DNA of 64,000 bases from Lindgomyces ingoldianus. Taxonomy: Eukaryota; Ascomycota; Dothideomycetes; Pleosporales; Lindgomycetaceae. A program made the translations under genes and the position numbers. The notes beneath the pieces are model-generated. The model searched no databases, had not been told where the DNA came from, and worked only from the letters and a program-made list of their open reading frames with translations. Each line of letters starts with the position of its first letter. The stretch's first letter is position 1. Where the stretch lies: NCBI RefSeq assembly GCF_010093535.1, contig NW_022985165.1, positions 1,397,582 to 1,461,581 of the forward strand. Reading direction: 5' to 3'. Shown one piece after another: positions 22,839 through 36,349 of the stretch.

Positions 22839-25800
22839 ACAACCTAGATTCTAACATAGCCTACGCAGCCCTATTAGAATCTATAAAAGTTCCTAGCTAA
22901 AGCAAAGCTATCTTAGCAGAACAGATTAATACTATCTAGGATAACATTAAGAAACTTTAGCAGATTAGTAATAAAGTAAATAAACTAGTAAACTTTTAAG
23001 AAAAAGTTAAAAACCTCTGCTAGAAAATAGCAGAATTTAATAAACCTTTGTTGCTAATAAGCCCTTAACAAGCTACTAGCTCTGCCTACTAGATACACGC
23101 ATTACAGGTAGAGCTAGCTAAACTCTAAAATATCTTAACTAAAAGAATAAGCATTGCTGCTAAAAAGACTTTAAGACTAGCCTTTTTAAAGCCCTTTAAA
23201 GAATTATTAAAAGATCTCTGCCTGTTTTTTACTAGATGCCACCTCTACATGCAATATAATAAAGGGGCATTTTAGACTAATGCAGAAATAATATCTTAGA
23301 TAGGACTACACCTAGAAGGCTTACCTGCAATTTAGTTCTAGCTACACACAGATAATTAAATAGACTTTAGAGCTAATAGCGTAACACTTACTCTAGAAAT
23401 AGAAAAAGTATTTAGTAGTGTTAAGGCCTTTAAAAAAGCTCTAACAGCTATTTATAGAACCTAGGACAAATAAAAAATTGCAGCTAATAAATTAGATACT
23501 CTTAAGCAAAGTAAGGGCATAGTTTAGAACTATACAGCACGCTTTAGAAAACAGCTAGCTATCTATAGATAGATAGATTAGAAAGCCCTCTGTTGCATGT
23601 TCTATAATAAACTAAGTAAAAAAATTAAAGATAAATTTATACACAACAACAAACTAACTACCCTTAAAAATTACATTATATAAGTAATAACTTATAACAA
23701 CTGCTATAGAGAGCGCAAAAGAGAAAAGAAAAAAAAAGAAACTTTTTAGAAACTAGAATTTATTTCTAGGAAAAAAGAGCTTCTATAATATAATAAAGAA
23801 CTAATAGACCTTAGTTATGTAAAGCATATATAAAGCCCCCCTTTTAAAAAAAGCTAAGTTCTAGAACGCGATAGGCTGCCCCTAACAAAGGAATAATAAA
23901 AGTGGCTAGAGGACAAGGCCTGCCTAAACTATAGAAAAGTAGGACATTTCTACTAAAACTGCCTAGACTCCTAAAAGGGGGAGAATAAAGATACTACTGT
24001 AATAATAAAAGCTATTACTACTAAATGCAGCCTTATAAATAAGGAAATATTAGAAAGATTAGACAACAGACTTTACTAGTAATATAGAGGAAACTATTCT
24101 TTAAATAACTGTCCTAAAGCGTATTAGAAAGTAGTTATTTAAAACTTTAGTAGTTTAAACACAGTGTTGCAGGACCTTATAATTCTTAAAAAATATAGAA
24201 AAAAGACTTAGATCTAAGGATATATTATAAACATCTAAAAAGAAAAGGAACAATTCCTCTTATAAAACTAGACCCTTAGCACTTTAGCAAGAGAACTCTT
24301 CTAACAATTCTAGGAATGTAAATGTTAGAAGTGTAGTTTATAACACAACCACCTAAGCTATTACATAGTAATGCTTTATTAGATAAACATTAGTAATAAC
24401 TACTTTACATTTAACATAATACAGCAAATAGCTAAAGTGAAATACAACATTATAGATAACAAAGAACAATAGTAGTTCTTTGTCTAAATCTAAGACTAGA
24501 AACTAGAAGAATTAAGCAGACCTGCTAGGTTTAAAGTTCTAAAACTAGTACCTAGAAAGCCTAAGACGCCACTCCTAAGTTTAGTAATTAGTAGAAAGGC
24601 TTTAGCAATGCAATAGAACTATAGCTAGTGTGCACTCTGCAGAAATAAAACTTATAGCACTAATAATTACTAATAGAAGGGACACCCTGTTTAGATAGTA
24701 TAAACACAGGAGTACCCCTAGTAGACCTAGGAGAGTCCTCTTAATACCCTACATAGACCCAATAACTGTCTATACCCCTAGTACTAGTGCACGCGCTGCT
24801 ACTGTGTAAAGCACTAGGACAACAAGCACTAAACAGGTTAGTAGCCTACATAGGAAAAGAACTACAACAGCTGCCTATAGCAAGGTACAGTCTTAGCCTG
24901 TAAAACTATAAACTATTATACCTGTTAGACTGCCTCTTCTTATAAGCAGGAAGGATAGCTAGCATGTAAGAAACAAGATAACTGCAGGTTCTACTACTTC
25001 TAGTAAAAGGTAGTAAGAAAGGAGGATTACCTAACATTGCATTATCTAATTAAAGATTATAAATGTAAGGCAGCTAACTGCTATAATTAAAAGCATTAAA
25101 TCTATAAAAAAAAAAAGAATAAGTTTAACAACAACCTATAAGATGTTAACCTTTACCCCTTACTAGACAAAGAAGTCCTTTATAACATATTAACCCTAGT
25201 TGTGGTAGGATAAGGGACTAGACACAGCCTAACAACTACTTTCACCTATAAAGGACAGCCTAGACTAGCCCTTGTAGACAGTAGATGCATGTTTACTGCA
25301 ATAGACAAAGACTAGGTAGATAAACAAAACATTTTATTCTATATAAAGAAAAATCTATTTAAGGTAACTCTTACTAACGCATCCTTAATTAAGTATAGCA
25401 GAGAATAGATTAACTTAGAAACTTATAAAAAAGACTTTAAAACCTTAGGCACTAAAGACTAGAGGTCTATAAACGTACTTTAGCTAAGAGGCAAGTACAA
25501 CGTAATTCTAGGCTATAACTAGCTTAGAGCACACAACTCTGCAATTAACTAGAGAACAATAACTATAGAAACCCCTAATAATAATGCACACATAACCTAG
25601 TTAGCATGCTATAATAACTAATGCCTAGTCTATAAATAAGCAAAACAGGGCAGCAGTTACTACCCTAAGAAAAAGAAACCTTAGAAATTCCCTTACTAAG
25701 AGCTAGAAGCTTAGGCTATAAAAATAATAAAAGAAAAACTTAAAGAAGTCTCTTATAAAGAAATTAAGACTAATAAGGAAGTAAAATAGATTAGCATTTT

Positions 25801-27529
25801 CTAAGCCTAGGACAAGAGTAGCATTTCTTTTAAATATAAGGACTACAAGGACATGTTTAAAACACTAGAGGACCTAGAAGAACTACTACTACACTAGCCC
25901 TAGGACTATGCTATTAACCTAATAAAGGACTATAACTTAAAGACCTATAAGCTTTAATCCTTAACAAAAGCATAGAAAGAAGCTTTATAAGAGTACATTA
26001 ACTAAATGTTAGCCTAAGGCTATATCTAAGAAAGCTATAGCCTAATTACTTTAGCTATAGTTTTTGTAAAAAAGAAAAAAGAAAAAATCTAAGTCTGTTA
26101 GGACTATAGGACTTTAAACAACAACATAATTTAAAACTAATTTCCCCTACCTATTATATAAGACATTATAAACTAATTAAAAGGAACTTAGTACTTTATA
26201 AAGTTTAACATATAAGACAGATTTAACAAAATAAGAATAAAAGAAGGGGATAAGTAGCTTACAGCATTTAGAACTCTGTAGGGACTTTATAAATTATTAG
26301 TAATGCTGTTTAGCTTAATAAACACCCTTACAATGTTCTAGCAAATTATTAACATAGCTCTTAACTTATACCTTAATGTCTTTACCCTAGTATACCTAGA
26401 TAACATCCTTATCTACTTAAAAGATACCCTAGAAGACTATGTATAAAAGGTATAAAAAGTTCTAGAACAGCTAAAGAAGTACAGACTTTACCTATAGCTC
26501 TTTAAATGTAAGTTCTATGTTGCTAAAACAGAATATTTAGAATTTATAATTAATAGTAAGAAAATAAAAATTAACCTAGCTAAAATAAAAAAAGTGCTAG
26601 AATAGCTAGAGCCTATAATAGTTAAAGAAGTTAAAGGTTTTCTTAGATTATTAGGCTATGTTAGACAAATAATTAGGGATTACTTAAGAATTACTATACC
26701 CCTAACTAACGCTACTATAAAAGAAAGGGCAGCAGTAAAATTTGTCTAAACACTATAAATAAACAAGGCATTTATAGCGCTAAAGTAGGCTATAACAGCA
26801 AAACTAGTGCTAAGAATGTACAACTTATAGCTAGACACTAAAATCCACACTAACGCGTCTCTAGAAGCTAGCAGAGCTGCATTTTATTAGAAGCAAGAAG
26901 ACAAGAAATAGTACCTAGTAGCATACTACTTAGCTAAGTTCTTAGGACCTGAAGCAGGCTACAGTATACTAGATAAAGAACTAAAAGCTATACTAAATGT
27001 AGTAAGAGTATAGGCTACTAAACTACATAGAATAGCAAAGCCCTTTTACATTATAACAGACCACGCAAACCTAGTCACATTCCTAATAGTAAAGAAACTA
27101 TCACTAATGCATGTAAAATAGGCAATAAAACTAGCACAGTTTAACTATGTTATTAAATATGTTCTAGGAACACAAAACTAGCAGGCTAACACCCTTAGCT
27201 ACAGGCTAGATTACTTTAATAGAGAAAAAAAAAGAACTAAGAAGTTTACTCTTTTTAAAGAAACTAACAAAGGATAGATTTATAATAGACTCTAACCTAT
27301 AAAAGACCTCTACATGCTTACAGCTAGTAAGCAAGGATAGAAAAATTTAATCTGCAAATACTATAAATCCTTAATGTTTAGACACCTAGGAATAGGCACC
27401 CTTTAGAAGAAGCTAAGGACTGCTATACTATAACAAATACTAAAAGTAAAGCAACTATGCACTAAGGTACTTAGAGAATGTAATACCTGCAATAAAAATA
27501 ACCTATAAAGGCATAAAACCTATAACGTA

Positions 27530-29369
27530 TTCCACCACCGAACCCGCCAAACCACCGAACCCGACAAAATCTCTTAGCATTGCGAACACCACGTACAAGA
27601 CGCAATGTCTAAACAACACAAGACTATACTAACTCAGCAAGAAGGCAGAATTGTCCTTGCGCTCTAGGCCTACTGCTTACGCTAATTTAAACGCGTACAA
27701 CAAGCTGCAGCAGCTTTTAACGTGCCTTATTAGCAGCTTACTGCTTAGCTTAACAGAATTACGTTTTAACCTACTATATAACTAAATTACTAGAAACTTA
27801 CTGCAACTAAAGAGCAGATAATTATATAATATATCCTTAACCTTAATTCGCGAGGATTTGCGCCCTAGCTATGTAAGGTGGTAGATATAGCAAACAGACT
27901 GTTAGCTGCGCGTAGTAGGACACTAGTAGGGACAAACTAGCCTGCGCAGTTTGTGTCTTATATAGAGGAGCTTAAGATAGCGTTTAATTAAGTAAAGGAC
28001 TACTAGAGAATACTTTAAAAAGACCTAGAGTTAATTACAAAGTAGTTTAAGCTTGTATAAGACATAATAGCAAAATATAGCGTTTACAACAATAATATCT
28101 ACAACTTTAACAAGACTAGCTTTTAAATAGGCATAATTAGCACTATAAAGGTTGTCACAGGTTTAGAAAAATGTATAAGGCCTGTCCTTACACAGCTAGG
28201 CAACTAGGAATAGGTTACTGTAATCTAGAGCATCTGCGCTGCTAGCTACGCTACCCTGCTATTTATTATCTACAAAGGACGCGTCTACATCTCTGCCTAG
28301 TATAAGAAGACGTTAATACTGCGTAATTAAAAGCTATTAGTTTTTAAGAACAGCTAGACAAATAACACGCTTAGTCTTAAGTAGTTAAAGCACTTTAATA
28401 AGCATATAAAGACGCGTTAGGTAGGGGTATACAGGCTGCTTATACTAGATAGCTATAAGAGCCACCTAAACTAGGATTTTAAAGATTATTACTTTATATA
28501 AAAGATCCTTACGCTCTGTATGCCTGCGCATTTATTACATATCCTCTAGCCACTTAATGTGGTGTGCTTCTTGCTGTTAAAGCTTAAGTACTTTTAGTGT
28601 GTATAAGACTTAGCACGCTAACGCGTGTAGTATGTTAACAAAGAACACTTTCTTCTAGCCTTTAAAGACACATTTTTAGACATTTTTATGTATAATAACT
28701 GTAAAAAGGCCTTTAAGGCATCTAGACTAGTTCCTATTAACGCGTAGGTAGTCCTTAATTGTCTTAACATGCAGCTGTGTACCCTACTACTAGGACCTCT
28801 ACTAGAAACGCTATAGTAATTAAAGACTCTAAGCAATTTATACAAATTTAGATTGTAATTAAAGCTTATATATAATTTCTTTATATAATTACTAACAACA
28901 GCATAAGAAAGCTTTTCACAGCTTGTAAAAAGAGCTAAGAAGATGCTATATAAAAATATACTTATAGAGGCGTGTGTATAAAAGCTTAAAAAGTAATTAG
29001 CAGACGTAACTAAGCGCAAGGGGCGTAAAAGAAAGCAGATCTAGCAAGGTGGCATAATAGAGTATAGGACTGCAGCAGCGCAGGTAGCTGCTAAGGCATC
29101 TATAGTAGCTTAGCAGTTAAAGAAGGCTTGTAGTGGTGGTAATTAAGAAAGAGCCCAACCAGCTCTGCGGCGCTGTGGGAACTGTAGGGAGACTAGGCAT
29201 AACGCTTGTACGTGCAAAAAGGATAAAGAAAAAGCACTAGAATTAGATGCAGGCACGTTGTACGTAGGTTCTCTATTTAGTTGTGAATAAAATTAGAGTT
29301 TTGTACGTGGTGTTTGCAATGCCAAGAGATTTTGTCAGGTTCGGTGGTTTGGCGGGTTCGGTGGTGGAA
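27530..29369 (+). mobile_element. Fot1/pogo-like DNA transposon, complete with TIRs, nested in element D
   Basis: 1840 bp bounded by inverted repeats of about 69 bp (27530-27598 and 29301-29369) with only about three mismatches, and TA target duplications at 27528-27529 and 29370-29371. Each TIR contains two 17-bp subrepeats (CCACCGAACCCGCCAAA, CCACCGAACCCGACAAA). Length and TA target are typical of Fot1-type elements. CpG sites are far better kept than in the surrounding gypsy sequence, so this insertion is probably younger or was less mutated. Confidence 0.95.
27605..29290 (+). pseudogene. Fot1/pogo-like transposase with C-terminal zinc knuckle, RIP-inactivated
   Basis: One frame of 561 codons runs from ATG 27605 to TAA 29288 without frameshift, interrupted by TAG/TAA codons that restore as Gln or Trp. 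It has an N-terminal helix-turn-helix/CENP-B-like DNA-binding region. A DDE_1 core follows: YNFNKTSF near 28105 (first Asp now Asn), LLILDSYKSHL with intact D282 at 28448, and CMPAHLLHILQPLNVVCF near 28520 (third Asp now Asn). A C-terminal CCHC knuckle (CGNCRETRHNACTC) is near 29180. Two of three catalytic acids are lost, so it is inactive. The transposase would cut and paste its element at TA sites using the TIR subrepeats as binding sites; that last point is inferred from family knowledge. Confidence 0.9.
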
Positions 29370-31160
29370 TACGTTAAATACTTTTACCTAATTTAAGGCA
29401 CTAAAGCTACTATAGATAATAATTATAATAGACTTTATTACAGGACTACCCTTATCTAAAGAACTAAGAACAGAAAGAATGTGCAATATAATTACAGTAG
29501 CTTTTAATAAAACTATAAAATACCTATATACTTAGCCTTTAGAAAAAATAATAACAGCTAAAAAATTTATTTATAAATTAAAAAGGAATGTTGTATTAGT
29601 ACATAAATGCCCTTAAACTATTATCTCTAACTAAGATAAACTATTTACTAGCAGGTTCTAGAAAGCAGCTATGCAACACCTTAGCATAACCTATAAGTTA
29701 TCTACAGCCTACTATCTATAAACAGACAGACAGACTAAAAGAGCAAATGCTAAAGTAGAAAAGTATTTTAGAAAGTACGTCTTCTACACCTAGAATAATT
29801 AGGCAGAGTGGCTTCTAATAGCACAGTTAGCTATTAACAACATAGAATTAGCTATAATAAAGGAAACACTATATAAAGCTAATTTTAGGTACAACTTTTA
29901 CTTTACACTATAAGGGAACTAACCTACAGATCTGCAGGAGTTAATAGACTAGTTATTAAGACTATAAAGTATACATAAAAAGTTAGTAATAGAAGCTAGA
30001 TCTAGCAGAGAAATAATAGAAAAGTACGTAAATAAATTATAACAACTAGGACTAGAGGTCTACCTAGGAGATTATATATACTTTAACACTAAAAACTTTA
30101 AGATACCTAGACCTTCTAGAAAGCTAGTAAAGAAAAGAATAGAGCTATATAAAGTTCTATAAACTTATTAAGATAATTGTAAACTTAAGCTTCCCCTACA
30201 CATAAAAATACACCTATAGTTCTATGTCTCTAGGATAGAAAAGGCACCTAAAGAGATCCCCTTATCTGTCTAAAGATAAGAAGACAAAGAGATAGAGTAT
30301 AAAGTTAAACACATTATTAGCAATTAAAAAAACTAAAAGGAATTCTTAGTAAAATAGAAAAAGTGGCTTACTAGTAAGAACATGTAGGAACTAGCTAAGA
30401 ATTTGCAGAACACGCAGCTGTTAGTACAAGAGTACCTTTAGGCTTATCTAAAAAGAACTAGCTAGGCAATAAGGCACCTATATTAAAAGGAACAGCTATG
30501 TTACTATTAGATAGCAGCAGCCTTTAGAGACAAGTCCTAGCTAATAAAGGCTGTAGAGGAGAACAACCCTGTACCTTAGCCTTAAGAGCTTCTATCTTGT
30601 TTAAGAAAGAGAGGTCCCCCTCTAGGTATTTTACATAACAAGCCTCTAACAGATCTAGTAACTTTTAAATGTAATTCTGTTTAGAACGCTCCTTATCTTT
30701 TACTACTAACGTCTTCTTTAGTAAGTAAACTTACTTCTAAACCCTTACTACCTACTCTTCTAAAAGATTACAGTTGCGTACCTGCAAAGCCTTAGTAGAC
30801 TAAAGAAGCTTCTCCCTTTCTCTCTCTAGACGCTCCTACGCAGCATTAGACATAAAGGCATTACACCTATTGTTTTTTCTTACGCACTTAACATATTTAT
30901 CTAAGGATAAAGTTAACATATAAGATAACTTTAAAGATTAGTAAGCGCTGTAAGGTCTTATCTTTGTCTAATAAAGGGGGTTAAAGTAAAGGATAGCATA
31001 AAGATAATAAGAAAAACAAGACTAATAAGCTATTTAGTTAGTAAAAGAGGGATATTAAGAAAGCCTTTGTACAGGCAGGCACTTATATTATAAATAAACT
31101 CTTACTAACACAGTTGTGTGAGCAGAGCAGCAAGGACGCTGCTAAGGAGGAGAGGCAGCG

Positions 31161-31765
31161 TGTTACAGTCTACAGTTAGACTAGCGTAACCCTACTAGCA
31201 GTGCTCTACAATCTAGCTAAGTTAGGTCAGGACTTGCTTATAGACTACTTAGAGGATACAGAAGCAGCACTGCTGCCTACAATTATAGAAGAATGCACTG
31301 TCTAGTAGGAGAACAGGACGCAAATCCTAAGTAAGCCTTAGTAAGTTTAGTAAGCTAGGACAAGTTAGCAGCACAGCTAACTTAATAAACTTACTTTAAC
31401 TCACCTTAGCGCTCCTACACATGTATATAGTTTCCACATTAAATAACCTTTTAAAGGTGTGTTTAATATTTAGTTTATTCTTTATATAGACTAAGTAGCA
31501 TTTAGCTTTCTAAAGAGCTGTAATACTATTTATATATCTTGCACTATATATACCTCTAATTCTGTCTAACAGGACTGTTTAACCTGGCCTCCCTACTGCC
31601 GCACACAGGGCAAACTACAATCTAGTCACTCTCCACCTCTCTATTAGCCTAATAGCCTGTACGTAGGACTGTACACCCTACTAGATTAGCCTCTACTACC
31701 CGTCCTACTCATCCCCTAGGAACATCACGCGACCTGAGTGCTTCTCTGAAGCAAGGATTGTAACA
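31161..31765 (+). repeat. Element D 3' LTR (605 bp)
   Basis: Same length and ends as the 5' LTR (TGTTACAG...GGATTGTAACA). It retains more CpG near its 3' end than the 5' LTR does. Confidence 0.95.
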
Positions 31766-31770
31766 ACAGC

Positions 31771-34700
31771 CTATTAGAGCCTGCTAAGGGTGACGTCCTC
31801 TTCTACACATAGCTGTACTTTTATAATCCTGCGCAGGCAAACAGTGCGTGTATAGGGCATTAGGCTAATAGTAGTCTTAATCTAACTATACTTACGCAGC
31901 TACTATAGATAGTTAAAATAAATTATAATAATTTTTAAATTAAGATGTATAAAACTGCATATAAGCAGTTGTAGTAAGCTTATAAGTAAAATAAAAAGTT
32001 ATAGATTACTTTTAATCTATAACTATAGTTAATTATACAGGCTAGGGCTAATTAACATTAAAAAAACCTGCCTATTGCTAAGAAGATTACTGCTTTAGTC
32101 TATAATAAGCTAGTTAAGGATTATAACTAAGATCTTATTTTTTTACTACTAACCTAGCCCTAATCTAAGACACTGTTAGTCTTTATACTAAAAGATTAAA
32201 CATACACATGCAGCATATTAGCCTCTCTACTATGTCTTAATGTTTCTATAGGGTACCCTTAGGTTTTACTATAGTTTACAGCTGCGTAGTTCACGCATGT
32301 CTTACACCTAGAATACTCTAACTAATTTTAAGTATTACTAATTTTACTTATTTCTCTAGCATAGCAGTCTTATTATGCCTTTTAATTATAGTCTGTTATT
32401 CTAGTAATTTGTTGTTAACTACTAGGCTTAGTGTAAATAAAGGAAGCTATAGTAGATTGTAGCAAATTAGAGATAGTTACATGCTAACTTATATTAAAGA
32501 GTGTATAATGCATTAGATTAGGACAAATTTTAGGCTAATTTAGTTAAGATTTAGACTATTCTTCCTTTAAGTTATATTAGCAGCAGTTGCTTTATTACAT
32601 AGTGTTATTAGAACTTTATAGCTATTATTTAAAAGCTTAGTTAACCTGCTTTATTTATTACTTTTACTACTAATTCTAAATAGCCAGAGTTAGAGCAAGA
32701 GATTAGTACGTCCTTTTAGCTATTAGATTAGCTAGATCTAGTTGCGCGCGTTTTTAAGCTGCGTCTTAACTCCCTCCTTGCAGACCTCTAGACTACCTAG
32801 GTATTTAGCTAGTACACTAGTATTATGTATACTATTAAGTACTAGAAGTAGAGGTTGCTTTATGCTTACATCTTACTTTTCTTATATTATAATTACTATA
32901 ACTAGTTCCTTAACCTAAACTTTATTAATTAGGTTATATAGGCTAAGCTTTTTATAAAGGCTTAAGATCTAAATAGTGTCTTAAGTAACATTATTAAAAC
33001 TACTATAGTTTACAGGCTATATAGAACCTTAAATCCTAGCATGCCCTGTATGCAGACTACTAAGCGTTCTCTCTAAGCAACCTGTTAGAAGCAATTTTTA
33101 AAGGAATATAGTAATAAAACTTTAGTTAGTAGAGATAGTTATTTTATATATTAGCGTTAACTTAGTCTAACTTAGGTTATAAAGTGTTGTAGTTAAGATG
33201 TTATAGTTAATAATTACTAAGTAGTGCCTTATAGTTTATACTTTTTATGTAAGTATAACGCACATGTTAACATAGAGGTCTATGCCTCTATAAAGTTAGT
33301 TAAGTATATACATAAGTATATTTATAAGGGGACTAATTAGGTTACTGTTTATATCTAGTAAGAAGATAAAGTCGCGCAGTATCTAAACATGCGCTATATT
33401 AGACTAACTAAGGCTGTTTAGCAATTAATAGAGTTTAAAGTTTATAAAAAAAACCTTTTGTTATTTAATTAGTAGTGCATTTACTAGAACAGCATATAGT
33501 TACTTTTTATAATAAAGATAGTGCTAAATAAGTAGAGGTTGCAGTTAAACAGAAAAGATTATTATTAATAAAATAGTTTAAGTATAATGCCCTTTATAAA
33601 AATAGGCATAATCTTCTTTACTAAGACTTTTTAACCTAGTATTACTAGAATTTAGGGAAAGATAGTAGTAAATAAACTTAGTTCTAGTGTAATTAGTACT
33701 CTATTAGTTATGTTTATTTCTATAATTCTTTCTTTAAAAAGTGTTTCTATCTTAGAATGCTTTTTACACAGATTCTAGGCGCAACTAGTTTTAAACATTT
33801 TTACATAGTTAATAGTTAGATCTAACCTACTTTTAAGGACACCTGTTTAGCCTTTAATCTTTTAGTTAAAAATAGATTATAGCAGTATATATTTCTTAAG
33901 CTTTAGCATTTAGCACTTGCTTTTAAGTTGTGTTGCGTCTTCCTCTAGGCCTTAGTCTTTAAGAATGTAGGTAATTTTATAGCTTTATAAAATAAGTTTT
34001 TCTAACATCTATTTAACAACCTGCCCCTCTAGTTAGAACAAATAGTGTTGCCCTTTAGTATTATTAATCTTATAAAGAATCTGTGCCTATAGCTACTTAA
34101 CTAGGCTATGGTTAAGTTATTTAAGAAAAACCTTTCTAAATTTAACATGCCTATGCTATAGAGGTATTAGTTATAGGAAGTTGTTAATTTATTAGTTGCT
34201 AAGTAGCTTAATTATAACACTATAAAGTAAGATTTTAACTATACAGATGTGTATAACAAGCTAAATAAGGCCTAACTAGAAGTTTTTTATGCTGTTACTT
34301 AGTTTATTCTTACTATGCTGTAATCTAGTTACTATTTTATTTAGGGCCCTAGTAAAATAAAAAAAACTTTTTTATATAAGACTATTTGCACTTATCTTTA
34401 GACCTAATGTAAGATTGTTTTGTGCGTAGCATTATCTAGCATTGCTGCGCTTCTCCTGCCTAGCAGCTGCACTGCTTATTATTAGTTTAAGATACCTATT
34501 AATATTAAAGATAAATCTACCTGCTTTATGTGTGTAGACTCTTCTGCTGCAGACCTTATTTATAAAATAGATTTAATTATATAAGATAAGGTCTTAATAT
34601 AGCACTAGTACTGCTTTAAAGCAGTTAATTATATGCTATAAAATATTATAAAAAATAACTTCTTATTTAAAGGTATCCTAGTGCTGTTTAGAGGGGACTT

Positions 34701-35640
34701 TGCCTAGATCCTTCCTGTTGTTCTACACAGTAGGAGGTTATAGACTGTACAAGCCTGCCTTTAGAACTCTTATTTATAGCTATACTTTACTATTCTACAG
34801 CTAACAGAGAATATAAAGATAAAAAAGGGACCTGCTAACTAAGAATATGCGTAGTAGATATTAGACTTAGCTAGACATAATAAAAAGTCTGTTACACTTC
34901 TTTCTAAGATCTAGAAGTTTTAGTCTGTATCTGCATTCTATTCCTACATCTATCTGCCTAATCTACTTTAGAAACTTATTAACCTAAAGGTCTATACTTC
35001 TTTATTAAAGCAAAGGTGTATATTAGTAGTCTAAAATAATGCTGTTAATTCTTTAAATAACCTTTTACTTAAGCGCTTTAAAAGTGTTATAATAAAGTTT
35101 AACTTTACTAATAAAGTCTACTAATCTTTTTTAAACAGAATTAATTAGCTACTAAAGGACCTACTCTAGAGTTTTAATCTGCCTAGCCTCTCTCTATCTA
35201 CTTTATAACTAAAAGTTAGTGTTTCTGTTATGCTTTTATGTAATTTATATCTAGAGTAAGAATTATGTAATAGTATGTGTCTTATAGTTACTACTATTAG
35301 CTAGACAGCGCTTTTCTTTACTAGTAGAATACTTAGCAGTAAGTTTAATAGTTAGATCTAAATAATTACGCATATAAAGTTAGTGTCTAAGAATAACAAT
35401 GTCTTACCTTTTTTAATTATTTAGTATTAAATTCTAGTCTAACTTTATTTTACTATGTCTATTAACAAGTTGTAAGGTTAGTTGCTTAAAATTATTAGTG
35501 TTAACTTATAACATTTTATCTTTACTTATAGCTAGTTATATGTAGCCCTTTTATGTGTAACTACTGTATCTAGCATCTTTATTCTAATTCTGCCTAATTT
35601 AATAAGTAAGGTAGTTAATATTATATATTTTAAGGTTCTT
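31771..35640 (+). pseudogene. Helitron RepHel (HUH Rep plus Pif1-like helicase), main part
   Basis: Many stops, but the family is clear. The N-terminal end lies before element D (about 16400-16522, ending CTATATGCACAGC) and rejoins in frame at 31771 once D and one target duplicate are removed. Downstream come LDLVARVFKLRLNSLLADL and then LLYAYILLFL near 32855, where the HUH motif His-x-His has become Tyr-x-Tyr. VVPYSLYFLCKYNAHVNIEV and KYIHKYIYKG follow at about 33215-33330, the Rep segment that carries the catalytic tyrosines. Helicase motifs continue: a GIAALLLP-like block and the FRGDFAQILPVV region (34430-34740), FTMSINKLQG (motif V) and QLYVALLCVT (motif VI) near 35450-35570. Most changes are C to T or G to A. 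The Walker A region was not located, so the helicase N-terminal part is less certain. Confidence 0.82.
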
Positions 35641-36349
35641 TTATAGACTACTTTATACAGTGCATGTACATTTCTGCCCTGCTACTATATTTGCCTTATT
35701 AGTAATGTTCTGCTTTTATTATAATTATATTAATCCTGCGCTATCCTATTTTAAGCAGTGCCTTTAAAAATCTAGTTTTAGCTTTATGTTATAATAGATC
35801 TAGCCTTAGCTCTTTTAAATTAAGTTTAATTTTTTTTAATCTATTATAATACTTTCTACTTCTTACCTACTACATTATACTTCTTATTATTTTACCTTCT
35901 GTCTACTTACTATGTTACTTTTTATATATAAATCTGCTAGGGCTATTTTACCTTTAGACCCTCTTGTATATAAAGAGCTTATTAGGCTTATAACTATTAT
36001 GCTAATTATTAAGTAGCAAACATTTATTTAGAAAATGCTTAATTAGCATTATATTATAACTACCTACTTTACCTACATTAATTATAGTCTAACTAGATAA
36101 GAGGAAAGGAATATTAGCTACACTTATTTTAACATAAGCTACCTTTATGTTAATTTATTATATGCGCTAATTTTTTTATAAGACTAGAACCTTTATTATT
36201 TTTCTGCTATTCTGCCTTAGTATAAGCTACCCTCTTTTAACTTTAACTATAACCTAGACTAGCCTTTTATTAATAATAGGGGTGCTATAAATTAGCGTTA
36301 GTAGGGCTGTTACTGCAGCCTCTACCCGCCCTATCTAGGGCAGGTCTAG

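Larger units (their letters stand above)
22844..31160 (+). pseudogene. Element D gag-pol relic (gag, protease, RT, RNase H, integrase, chromodomain)
   Basis: Domains follow Ty3/gypsy order. Gag is at about 22900-23750 (DLCLFFTRCHLYMQYNKGAF) with a zinc knuckle near 23920 whose second Cys is Tyr. Protease LVDSRCMFTAI near 25270 is the DSG motif with Gly changed to Arg. RT YLDNILIY near 26395 is YLDD with the second Asp changed to Asn. RNase H includes IHTNAS near 26850 and YIITDHANLVTFL near 27050. Integrase zinc-binding and catalytic core lie around 27400-29900, split by the Fot1-like element, with TDRQTKRANAKVEKYFRKYV near 29730. A chromodomain-like tail (EYKVKHIISN...EFLVK.KKW) is near 30300. 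Numerous TAA/TAG codons and several lost active-site residues make it non-functional. Confidence 0.9.
16523..31765 (+). mobile_element. Element D: chromovirus-type Ty3/gypsy LTR retrotransposon, nested and RIP-inactivated
   Basis: Flanked by 605-bp LTRs (TGTTACAG...TGTAACA) and a perfect 5-bp target duplication ACAGC (16518-16522 and 31766-31770). It sits in the Helitron RepHel frame. D is itself interrupted by element A near its 5' LTR and by a Fot1/pogo element in pol. Removing those gives about 7.7 kb. A purine tract (AAGGAGGAGAGG) precedes the 3' LTR. It is closely related to element C in LTR words, leader and pol. Confidence 0.95.
14488..36349 (+). mobile_element. Helitron, RIP-inactivated, interrupted by element D
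   Basis: The element encodes a RepHel protein (next entry) and is split by chromovirus D between 16522 and 31766. Proposed ends: 5' TC at 14488 in A|TCTCTACC, just where AT-rich RIP sequence begins, and 3' CTAG at 36346-36349. The 3' end is preceded by a perfect 6-bp stem (GCCCTA-TC-TAGGGC at 36329-36342) and followed by T. Hairpin, short spacer, CTRR, then T is the textbook Helitron 3' terminus. The 3' end is the stronger call; the 5' end is one of several TC candidates. Without D the element would be about 6.6 kb, normal for an autonomous fungal Helitron. Confidence 0.75.

Noticed and set aside
28618..29019. 133-codon minus-strand ORF
   Set aside because: Antisense to the Fot1-like transposase frame, which has clear DDE_1 motifs.
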